Assembly: GCF_032854445.1 (NCBI RefSeq)
Contig: NC_088296.1
Coordinates: 1,738,001-1,802,000, forward strand
Length of the DNA stretch: 64,000 nt
Origin: Liolophura sinensis
Lineage: Eukaryota > Mollusca > Polyplacophora > Chitonida > Chitonidae
Direction of reading: 5' to 3'
The position numbers were made by a program, and so were the translations under genes. Under the pieces are notes generated by a model, which did no database searches, had not been told where the DNA came from, and saw only the letters and a program-made list of their open reading frames with translations. Shown here piece after piece: positions 36,923-48,500 of the stretch (position 1 is the stretch's first letter; each line of letters starts with the position of its first letter).

Positions 36923-37056
36923 TATAAATTTGTACAAGCGTATTGAGGGATTTACCTCCCCTGCTCGGATGACCTATTTCTCAGAACTAAGTATCTCGTA
37001 TTTCAATCTGCGCGGTTTTGTCAAATAGTGAAGCACGGGGGGAATTGTGTCGACAG
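36923..37056 (+). promoter_or_regulatory. Putative TRIM promoter (TATA) and 5' untranslated exon
   Basis: TATAAA at 36923-36928 is followed about 130 bases later by a donor site CGACAG|GTAAGC (exon end 37056). Both are preserved in the diverged copy at 29489-29624. A matching acceptor with a pyrimidine tract (GTCTTTATTTTAG) ends at 38850, 22 bases before the TRIM start codon. A non-coding first exon and a 1.8-kb intron are therefore plausible; transcription start would be near 36953. Confidence 0.45.
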
Positions 37057-38850
37057 GTAAGCCTGTAACATGGGGTAGGTCTATTTTTATGTCGGAATGT
37101 TTCTTTCAGGTGAGGCAGTTGTCTTTGATCGTGTGACCGACTCCCAGACAGTATTTAATTGATCTGGTCTTTCTCGAATGGACAAGAAGTCGACTTACGA
37201 CTGGGGGGTGTGTCTTTGTCTACTCTCGGCCTGTGTGTGAACCTCTGACAATGGCTATAAACAGTCGGAATATTTTCTTCTCAAGGGAAACGACTGGTTT
37301 GGGTTCAAGTTCATACTGTTTAATTATGTCGATCTTCTTACTATATACAGAGGCATATTACGTTATTAATGTATTTTTTCTGAAGCTCTGACCTTGAAAT
37401 GCATTATGTATGGTTTAGCACAAGGTTGTTGGTTGCCGGTGACGTGTTGTCCGGGATTGGACCTACATGCATGTAAATAGCCAGAGCAACCGGCCTGCAT
37501 GTATAGCTGTTTGTTTACTTACAACGTTCGCCTCTCTGCTACAAATCCAAGAACTGTAATAGTCAACAATTCATAGTTAGGATAGTTCTCATACTCCAAG
37601 CGAGGAGGTAACAAATACCATTTTTGAAGTCTTTGGTATGACCGGACTCGGGTTTATCTCAGGTCTCTCAACTTTGATCTCATTTCTCCCGACTTCGAGA
37701 CGGGCTCAGACCTAAGGAATGTGTTACAGTGTATAAGTAAATCGAATCTTATTCTTATGTACTTAATTGCACACAGACTTTTCAGCGTTATAGAACTGAA
37801 ATGCTACATGTATTATTAACTTTCCACTCAGCAAGCATAACAACCTCGCCCCTTGATCACCATTAATGGTGTGTGTGACGTAACGCATCTGAGCCAGTCA
37901 GGACAGCCGTATACTGCATGTAGGTCTACTTATACATTAGCTGGAGCTGCCTGTGTGCAGATAGAACAGGCGCTGACCTACAGTCTACCTGAGGTTACAT
38001 ATCTCCAATCCAGGCTTTGTGTTTCTCTTTAAGCTGTCCCAGTCATAACACTGTACCTAATTGTACTTCACACTTTTACGATGGAGCAATGTCAACATTT
38101 ACGGTTTCAATATTTTGTTTGATCAGTGTTGATCGGACGGTGTGGCAACTCTAATGTAGTCTGTACTTCTGTGGTTCCTGACAATAACATAATAAAACAC
38201 TGGGAGCTGGAAGACGTTGACCTTAATTCATATCCGTTTATAATCTAAGTAAGAAATGTTCGTGTTACTCGTCACTATTAGTAATGTGATATTTATTATA
38301 TCTCTAAAATTCTGTAGAAAGAGATGTTCCGAAGGTGTGGCCCAATTATCATACAGTATATAGGGTCCAGTAGCTTTATAACCACTGCAGTCCACAGGCT
38401 TGGTCAAATTGTCATATTGAGTAAAGTCCCGACATTGGTGCTGAAGATGTTTTTGCACTGGATCTCTGTAAACCTACCTTTAAACCGCGACAGTCTCGTC
38501 TTTTCACACAAATCTGCTAATTATGGATGGGACCTATATGTCTATCGAACATCACTATCAAACTCACCTGCTCACACTGGCTTGACCAGACCTTTGTCAA
38601 AAAAAATCTCTCGTGCATAATAAACGATAGAATCGCAAAATTTCTAACTGACCATGGTTTGCATACTCTCCTCGTACATGTATAGGTACTTTAATGCTTC
38701 TTAAATTAGAAATGGAGAAAAGCGACAAAAAGTACTGTTCCCAATATGTTGTTGGAACACGCGAAGAGTGCTATCTTGAACGTAATAATTTTTGTAAATA
38801 GGAACACCCTCACAGGTGCCAGTCTGAGCGATTTGCCGTCTTTATTTTAG
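37057..38850 (+). other. Putative first TRIM intron; duplication block copy 2
   Basis: 37200-37600 and 37800-38080 align with 30180-30540 and 31040-31400. From about 38100 the sequence no longer matches the other copy. No coding motif is recognised, and frames at 38228-38620 overlap on opposite strands. Confidence 0.5.
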
Positions 38851-38872
38851 GTAAAAAAGCCCTGAGCGAATA

Positions 38873-39535
38873 ATGGCCGAAAGCAAGCAGAATCGAGATG
38901 ATGTTCTCACATGTTCTATATGTACATAAACATTCCGGAAACCAGTAATGCTACCCTGTCAGCACAGTTTTTGTAGGGAATGCATTCATTGGTATGCTGA
39001 CAAGTTCAAACATGTACAGACAGATGAGACCTCCGGCGGCACGGGGAATAAGGACGTTCATCTGCAGATAGCATGCCCTTTGTGTCGGGCACCGACCTAT
39101 CTGGGAAGAGAAGGTGTGGCTGGTCTGCCTCCAAACTTTCACCTGGCGGAAATTGTGGAGAAGTTCTCTTCTGTAAAGGTTGAGGATGACTCCCCATATT
39201 GTTCTAATGGTGAGGACAATCATGCTAAAGCTGTCAAGTTTTGTGCCAACTGTGGTTTGTTCTACTGTCAGGAATGTCTTGCAAATTACCATCCAATGAA
39301 GGGGCCTCTAAAACGGCATCGACTGATTTCCTCCCTGGATTACTTCTCCCAGAAAACCTCACAGGGTCAAGTCAGCAGGGAAAACCAATCAGTTCAGCAG
39401 CTGTCATGTGCTAGACACCGTCAGCAATTCGTCATGTACTGTGTACCGTGTCGGATGGTAATCTGTCTGGGGTGTGTGGTTGAGCATCCGGAACATGCTG
39501 TGCGGGATATACCATCAGCAGCTGAGAATGACAAG
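38873..39535 (+). CDS. TRIM exon 1: RING and two B-boxes, with in-frame stop
   Basis: The start ATG at 38873 follows a 22-base leader after an acceptor at 38850. RING ligands: C14, C17, C29, H31, C34, C37, C68, C71 (C3HC4). Codon 19 (38927-38929) is TAA where the RING needs an ordinary residue; one base separates TAA from GAA. A B-box 1 lies near residues 110-150 (FCANCGLFYCQECLANYH) and a B-box 2 near 177-212 (CARHRQQFVMYCVPCRMVIC). The donor after GACAAG at 39536 (GTAATG) leaves phase 0. The region after the stop stays open and fully motif-bearing, so the stop is recent, an error, or bypassed. Confidence 0.85.
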
Positions 39536-42500
39536 GTAATGCGAAAAAGACATTCGTATATAAGCCATCAAACAAAATGAATCGTCATTAATCGTAAGGT
39601 CATTTCCCGAAGCAACGATTAACACGAACCACGAAAAAACTAAGAAATTGTGTATGTTCAAAATTACTTTGAAATCATGCAAAGAGAAGTAGTAAACGGT
39701 TTTCATCTTAGAAAGATGCAAGGAATGTTCTAGGCGAATAACTTAAATCACTATCTAAATCGTGTACCATGCTAGTATATAGGCCAATAATCAAAATAAA
39801 TATGGCATGATTTGGAACTATCTATTAATCCAAAGTTTGTGATCTATAGTGCAGAATGGGGCTTTTTGTCCTGTACTCTAGTGAGTCGTGTGAAAGGCGG
39901 AATTTTTTAATGTAGCGTTTTTCCCATTACAGCCAGCGGTCTTGAACAAGACTAGTGAACTGGAGAAAGTGCTACAAGAAACTACAGAATCACTGTCAGG
40001 AGTTATGAGTCTGCACAAGAAGATACAGGTTGGTATTTTCCATGACACCGGTTCAGCCTGTGTTGAACTGCATACCCTGGTGACTCATTTTGACTATGTG
40101 GAGTATTGCTATCATTCACAAATCCAGGTAACATACAGCTGCCAATGACCTAGTCTGGATAAATTAAAGAGTTAAACCCGAACAGTGACGACTTTTTATA
40201 AGAACTTAATCAGAAGAATAGACGGACTGATAGGGAGACGTATTTGCTATGTACACGCGATATACCCACCTCAGACAACTCCATTTGATACATCATCGCT
40301 AATCATACGCTGTCATAATAATATCTGTAATATATATATATACATGCACCATTTGATCTGATGGGGCGACAACTTACGGGTTTGAACCAGCCCCAGGTGT
40401 CTGAGGTACTATCCGAAGCATCCAAGGCTTCACCATCCCGCGCTGTTCAGAGCATCAGTTGTGATTGCACAACCGTTTTTGCTATTGAAGCATGTACCTT
40501 TGGGTTTTGAGTCGACACTTACAGGTACATCACTGGACTAACGGAAAGTCCCCTCCATTTCGATAATACATTGTAGACCCAGTTTTGTGGCGTTCATATT
40601 TCACCTTTGTATTGGCCAAAATGCCTTTTTTTGTATTTGTGAAAGTGAGGTGTTGCGATTTAGTTTTAGTGCGTGCGTTTTCACGAACCATAAGTTAGCT
40701 GACTAAGGGAGGCTGTCTCCTTAGGTGTCACTTTGGTCTCGTTGAACGTGGGAATGTTAGACACTATCACTGCGAATCCCTATCATACACAGCGTGAAAA
40801 CGGAAGAACGTAATGAAGCTCAAAAAACGGTATGCAGTTATTATTGTCTTAATGTAACATGCAAATATTTACATGTATCTCTGGGTATAAGCCGCATATA
40901 TTTTGTGTCTGTGAGCGGCGTAAATTTCCTGGGTTAAAGTAAATAGTTTTCCTCGTTGACACGGCTTGCTTTCGCCTAACTGTGCACTGCATTTCCGCCT
41001 TGCATGGTTTAACCCCGAGTTGTTCCTCTTTATCTGAGGTACATATGAATGTGATAAAAATAACGTTAAACGTACGCAGTGAAATGCAAATGTTTTCGAG
41101 CCATTCTTTCAATATTCTTTCTTCGTTTTTACTTTATCTGTTTGGTTCTAATTTATATAACTGATCATGTATTTGATTAGCATATATGTACTAGCGCAAA
41201 TTGTACTGTTTCTTGCTTGTCATAACGGAGAATGTGTGATGTAAAGCTGACATGTAAAATGCCAAGAAACTACGTGATTGAGTGCTTGGGGTTTAACGTC
41301 GTACTCAACAATTTTTCAGTCATATGACGACGAAAGAAACTACGTGCATTGAGTTCTATATTACCAACCGTTACATCACTGACGTTTTTTGTTGCTCACT
41401 GAATAACTGAGCTGAATATGAATTCCATAGGAACGAGAGATGGGGCTCGCCAGGAAGCCGATCTTCAGAAAGAAACGGTTCCAGCTGTCGGCACAAGGCA
41501 ACCTACTGAAAAGGGTCGTGAGTATAAGCTAGAAATGAAGTACAAAAGGTTTAACGACATCTACCAAGGGTTGACAGTAATGTCTAGAGATATTATCCAG
41601 TTAATGGCGGATGGCGGCACAGTGTCTGAAGTAAGGAACATATACCTAGAACGGTTGACCGAATACGAATATTTGTTGCGTACACTGGATGAGCTATGCA
41701 TATACCTGTCGGACAGCGACATACAAGAGTTCATTGCGCGGCCATATACCGAAAAGGATGTCTTTCTAAAATGTGAAAACATCTGTACGGAACTGGTTTG
41801 CCCTGAAAAAGCCAAATACGGAGCAAGCTGTTTACAGTAATACAGTAAGACCCAGTGATAGTGTTTCCCAGACAAAGAGCCTCAGAAAGTCCCAGGCATC
41901 GCTTCAAAGCTCCGTGAGTAACAGCGTGTTTTCCGCAAGACTTGCAGAGGAAACCAAGCCGAACTGGAGGCCAAAGCATCGGCTCTTAGAAGGAAACGGG
42001 AGTTCTACTTACCGAAATTCAAACTTCAACTCAAACAAGAAGAGCTTAAGTTAGAAACGGAAATGGCAGGGTCTGACGCTAGGACAAACGTGTTGGGTAA
42101 ATTAGAAAGATCACAGTTAGGGGTAAATGGCACTCAAAAAGTCCTCGGAGTATAACCCAGAACTTTATGTCACCAGGTCTGAGGTTAATTCACCAGACAG
42201 CTCTTCGTCACATCTAGATCATGTGACAGAGCCGGCAATGAAGCATTCATCGCCAGAAATTTCATTTCCTGCGAACGTTAAGGGATTAGGCCCAACGGCA
42301 GTACCGTGCACACCCCATAACCGGAGTAACATAACAGACAATACTACTGACAGCGATATATACCCTCGCCCCAACGTTTAAAGTCCATATGGTTATCCGC
42401 TCACAGATTACCGGCAACAACTAGCGCCACCCTACACATCTCCAAACGACATGTTGCTGTCAGTAATGTGCCATCTCAACAAACCACCACCGGAACTGAA

Positions 42501-45500
42501 GCCGTTTAGCAGCGATCCTGTTGAATATAAACGGTTCATTCGCCAATTCGATGCCAAAATGGTGGCAAACACAGTTTCAAACAGTTACAGAATGTCTTAC
42601 CTGGAATAGTTCACTCTCGGTGACGCGAATGCCATAGTATCGGGTTTCAGCTATCTTGACGCAGATTACGGTTACCCGGCAGCGATGAAGGAACTGGATC
42701 ACCGATATCATAACGACAGTTTGGCGCCGCTTTTGTGAAACGGGCATGAAACTGGCCACCTATCAAGCCGGACCACCTCAAAGCGTTTGACGTTTACGGA
42801 ATTTTCTTGGCCGAATGTTCTCATGCTATCCAGAGTATTTCGGCGGTCAGGTTCCTTGAATACCCCGACAACCTGAGAAAGTTACTTGGAAAGCTGCCCT
42901 ATTTCTTACATGACAAGTAGCACAGCACCATAGAGAACAATCGGGAATTGTTTACCGAAATCAAGTTTTCACAGTTTGTGAAGTTTGTCCAATCAGAGTC
43001 AAGCAAGGCCAATAACCCCATTTTCGGTAAGGACGCATTATGACCAGAACAGACAGATTTCACTAAGAATAAATCAAAGTCAACAGCTGGCAAGCTCAAG
43101 GCAAGTTTTGTCACTAACGTTACCGCCAGACCCGAATCTCCAGTCTCGATATCTGAACCAAAGGCCTTGACAACTGAATCGAAAGTTCTGAAGATTGTGG
43201 TATTTACCAGCCCATCTGCCTTTTGCAGTAAACCTGACCACAGTCTTGAAAAATGCAAGAAAATCTTCAACCTGACATATCAAGAACGAATAGACTTTCA
43301 GAAAAATTGGGCCATAACCGGAAGGCGTGTCGAAATAAAGTTGTCTGAAGACATTGTAATGGGCGACATCATTCAATCTGTCATGTGGATGGTGGCCCAC
43401 CACCGTTGTCCAGAGACAGTAACAGAGACAGTACAATCAAACGCGAAGACCAAGCTTCCACAAGTTCCACGACCGAAGCTGCCATTTATTCAAACGTAAA
43501 GGAAACAAACTGCACAATGGCCATTATTCCCGTAGAAGTGAAGATGAAAAATGGATTGAAGGTGGTCCGCACCTATACTTTCATGAATCCTAGGAGTACA
43601 GCGACTTTTTGTACTGAGAACTTACTGAAGGAACTTGGAGGCACTGGAAGGCCATTGGAGATTACACTCGACACCGTGGGTCAACGTTGCAAATTGAAGA
43701 CATCCGCTGTAAATGGCCTGGAAATCTGCGACTTACAGCCCCACATTGTCATAAAACCGTCCTGAGTGTATACAAAGGACAAAATGCCTGTCTCTGATGC
43801 TTATATACCGACGTCAGACGACATCCAACAGTGAGCCCATCTAAAGGATATACCTGCCGAACATAAAAGGAGAAATCAGGCTTTTGATAGGCAATAATGT
43901 TCCCGACGCCTACACCCCCTTAGAAGTACGAACCGGTACACGCGGCAGTCCCCATTCCACCAGATTGCTGTTGGGATGGATTCTCTGGAATGTGTGGAGG
44001 GATGACAGGCAATGCGGTACCGCGGTAAATACACTGACAGTCAACCGTACCGAGATTGTTGCTGTTCAAGATATCGAAGAGCTTAATCGACTTGACTGTC
44101 AGGTGCAAGAGGCTATACACCTGGATTTTCCAGAACAGTTAGTGGACGATCGGCAGGAGCCTTCCCAGCAGGACAGACTGTTTATTGAAAAGGTCATCAA
44201 ATCCATGATCTTTGGAAACGGACAGTATTGCATCAGCCTGCCGTTTAAGACTGATGATTTCACCTTTCTAAACAATGAAGTACAAGCAGAGGCTGAGAGG
44301 ATTAAAAGCTAAGACAGAGTCAAATCCTAAGTATCTAGAGGACTACAAAACCTTCATGCAGACAATAATTCATAAAGGTTAAGCTGAGATTGCACCCAAG
44401 AATGAGCTTGGACGTGATCAGGCTTACACTCGCAGAGGGATCTTATCGGCAGTTAGTTCCGTGTTTGATCCCCTTGGTCTGGCTGCACCATTTGTACTAA
44501 TTGGGAAAATTATTCTCTAAGACTGCTCCAGACAACACATCGGCTGGGACGAATCAGTGACCGGAGAGAACCTTAAAAGCTGGGAAAAGTGGTTGGAAGA
44601 ACTCCCGCGCTTTAGCAACATTCAGATTGAAAGGTGCCATAAAGGTGATTTCCTTCAAAAGATTACGTCGTACCAGCTTCACGTATTCTCGGACGCCAGC
44701 GAGAAAGGTTATGGAGTGGTTGTATATCTCAGACTGAGGGACGGCAAGTTCAACACACACGTGACTTTCGTAATGAGCAAAACCCGAGTAGCTCCGCTCA
44801 AGAAAATCTCAATTCAGGCCTGGAGTAAACAGCCGCGTGTATGGCAGTGTGTCTCAGCAGAGGTATAGTTCGAGAGCTGGACTACCCTATCGATCAAGTC
44901 ACCTCCTGGACGGATAGCATGGCGGTGCTTCGTTACATCAACAACGATTGCACCAGATTCCACACGTTTGTGGCAAACCGGATTGCTGTTATTAGAGATG
45001 GCTGGGAATTGCGACAATGGAGACTTGTCCCGTTTAAATTAAATACTGCTGACCTGGTTTTACGTGGAGCTCATCTGGACAAATTTTAGGAGGATGAAAC
45101 TTGGTTTAACGGTCCAGAGTTGCTGAAGCATCAACGAGCAGAATGGTCTCAACAGGTCGCAGCAGAGCCAAGCCTTTTTAAAGAGGATCCTGAAGTCAAG
45201 ACAACAGCAGCAACTACGTTGTCAGTTGAATCATCATCTGTCTTTAATGATCTTGTCACCCACTGCTCGGACTTGCTTCGTCTGAAATCCACCTTGGGTT
45301 GGGTTCTCGTCGCAGTTGATCGATTCAAAGGTTTGATCTTATGCACAGCGGCAAAGAAAAAGCAGCCTGCAACTATAAATCAAATCAAACAGCAAATGAA
45401 GACTACTTATCTTCCAGAGTTCAAGTTGAAACAAGCCTAGGAGATGTTAATCCGACACGTTCATCGGATACACTTTTCCAGAGAGATTGACATACTAACT

Positions 45501-48500
45501 GACCAAGATAAAAAAAAAACAAAAAAAAACAAGCAAACGAGGCCTTCCAAAATTAGGTCCAATACGCAAGTTTGACCCCTTCGTCGTCGATGGTTTCTTA
45601 AGAGTTGGTGGGCGATTGAGTGAAGCAGACATCCCTTATGAAGCTCGACATCCATTAATTCTTCGTAGGTATGGCATCTCTTCACTTTACTTGAAATATA
45701 TTCGCAAGAAAGTGGGTCGTCTGGGACGAAACTCCATCTTGAACACTGCCCGGGAAGAATATTGGATCATCGGAGCGCCATCGACCATCAGAAAGCTCGT
45801 TAAAGGGTGTGTCACATGTTGACGTTATCAGAAAATGGCGGATCTCTACCCTCCCCCCCCCCCACCAGAGAGATTACAGTCGAACCAGCCACCATTTTCG
45901 TCTGTCGGGGTGGATAACTTTGGGCCAATAGAGGTCAGGATTCTTTAAGAGATATGGAGTAATATTCACATGCCTTGCAACTCGGGGCCGTGCACCTTGA
46001 AATGGCCTGCTCATTGGACACGGACTCCTGCATGTGTGCGCTAAGACAACTCATAGCAAGAAGATGTCCGGTTGAGCTTATTCGGCCGGATAATGGAACC
46101 AGTTTGATGGGATGCGAACGCGAGCTGCGCGAAGAGATCTTGAAGTGGGACCAGGTCAAGATTGAGAACTGCTTGCAACAAAAACACGTCAAGTGGATCT
46201 TTAATCCACCAATGGCCTCGCATCACGGAGGCATCTGAGAGCGTTTCGTTCGACTTGTGTGGAAGGTCTGTTACGTGCACAACTGCCGTCAGCTTCTAAA
46301 TTTAGCTTGCCACTGTTTACATACTTCAGGGTCTGCTGAGTTCAGGGTCTGCTGTCTGCCTCTACCTTAGGATGTTCCAGAATACGCTCTGTTTGGGGGC
46401 CTGTTTGTTTACAACAAGTGTTCAAGAATTTTCTTATTCGAGGAAATTCCACCAGTCTATATAAGACCTATGAAAGCAGGTCAGGAAAAGAGGAGAAAGG
46501 AGAATTATTGAGAGTTTTTGGATGCTTTCGCTGTGTATTACTTTAGTAGGCCTTTTGTGCTGAATTTTGGTGTCTTTATAGCCTCTGGCTTTGTTATATC
46601 CTATCTCCACTGAGCACTTGTTCAGTCTGAACTTGTATATTTAATTTGTGCTCTTTTGTACACAGTGCTTATTACTACACGGGCCCTGTCTGTGGAATTT
46701 TGTGTATATTTCGTCATACACTCAGTTATACTGTGGATTTTCCCTCTTATGAATATTGCCTCTGTGCAATTTTTAAGCATCGTGGAGTATATGCGTCCGT
46801 TTGGACTTGACACCGTTGTACAAGTACTTTAGTATTTGTATAGATGCTGCTATCCTTTCTTGTTAAACTTAAGTACTTTAGTATTTGTAAAAGTATTGTT
46901 ATCTGTTCTTGTTAAACCTAATAAATTGATGTAAAATAAAATCTGCTGGTTTTGGTTACTTTTTAGTGCGGCTAAACTGTCGTGTATTTCGAACAAGCCA
47001 TCTCTTTATAATACAGACAGTTTGGGTCGTAACATCTCCTCTTCATGAGACCGGGTGAGAAACTTCCCTTCTGGAATACCTTCTGGAATAACTGCCCTTA
47101 CTGCAACAACGACAGAAATGGCACCAACCTCGACGAAACTTACAGAAAGATGACTTGGTCCTCGTTGTCGACATCACACCACAGAAGTATTGGTGCCTCG
47201 GCAGAGTTCTGGATACCACGAAGGATAGATATGGATTCGTGAGATCTGCTACCGTGAAGACAAAATCGACAACCATAGTGCGACCAGTGGACAAACTGTG
47301 TTTACTTTTAGAAGCTGAGATTGACAATTCTTAAGTCCAGAATGCAGATGACTAGTCGACACATCAGTTTGAAGGACGCTTTCTAGCCATGTTGTATACT
47401 GTATCCGTTTCTACAGTATTATCCTTTTTTTATTTAAGTGATAACTTTGTGTTTTCTCATAATCATCAATTTCAGTTGCGAAAATTTTGTTAACATGCAC
47501 TTGCAAATAGGTTAGTTTAATCTTTTTTCGTAAAATTGCTCCGTTTCATACTGCACAATTTTGGGGCTGGGTATTTAATGGCCAAAATGCCTTTTTGTAT
47601 TTGTGAAAGCCAGGTGTTGTGTTTTAGCTTTAGCGCATGCGTTTTCACGTATCATAAGCTAGCTGACTAAAGGAGGATATCTCCTCAGGTGTTGCTTAGG
47701 TCTGTTTGAACGTGGAATGTTAGACACAAACATGGCGAATCCCTAGCATAGACAGCTAGAAAACGGAAGAACATAATGAAGCCCAAAGAAAAAAAACGGT
47801 ATGCAGTTATTATTGTCTTAATGTAACATGCAAATATTTACATGTATATCTCTGGGTATAAGCCGCATATATTTTGTGTCTGTGAGCGGCGTAAATTTCC
47901 TGCGTTAAAGTAAATAGTTTTTCCTCGTGACACGGCTTGCTCTCGCCTAACTGTGCACTCATTTTCCGCCTTGCATAGTTTAACTCCGAGCTGTTCCCCT
48001 TCTTCTGAGGTACATACGAATGTGATAAAAAATAACGTTAAACGTACGCAGTGAAATGCAAATGTTTTCGAGCCATTCTTTCAATATTCTTTCTTCGTTT
48101 TTACTTTATCTGTTTTGTTCTAATTTATATAACTGATCATGTATTTGATTAGCATATATGTTATTGTACTGTTTCTTGCTTGTTATAACGGAGAATGTGT
48201 GATGTAAAGCTGACATGTAAATGCTGTCGCTTATTTTGTTAACAGTCAATCACGTACTGAAAGTATCACGTACTAAACGTAGAACATATACGGACAGAAT
48301 ATAGCCCAAAAGTATGACAGTAAATGCCAAAAAACCGAACTACGTGCCTTGAGTTCTATATTACCAACGTTACAGCCCTGTAACACATACATATTTATCT
48401 TCTTGAACACACAATTCTAAAGGTCTGGATGAGGTAATACATGATTTTTCTTTTCGCCAGGAAACCAGGAACTTCACACTCAGGAGGTAGAGAAAGCTTA

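Larger units (their letters stand above)
40613..48374 (+). mobile_element. BEL/Pao LTR retrotransposon, degenerate, inside a TRIM intron
   Basis: Two similar direct repeats begin TGGCCAAAATGCC (40613 and 47579) and end TTACA/GTTACA (41375 and 48374). Between them, in order, are relics of gag, aspartic protease, RT/RNase H and integrase as in BEL/Pao elements (gag-PR-RT-RH-IN). Every domain has stops or shifts, and the RT catalytic part is missing. I see no matching 5-bp target duplication (TGTAT before, GCCCT after), so the end points are approximate or the flank has changed. It lies in the same orientation as the host gene. Confidence 0.9.

Noticed and set aside
41418-47335. A functional retrotransposon polyprotein
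   Set aside because: Stops in gag and integrase, an altered protease triad and a missing RT core exclude activity.
40608-48379. A 5-bp target duplication for the BEL/Pao element
   Set aside because: TGTAT before and GCCCT after do not match, so I do not claim one. Ends may be off by a few bases or the flank has mutated.
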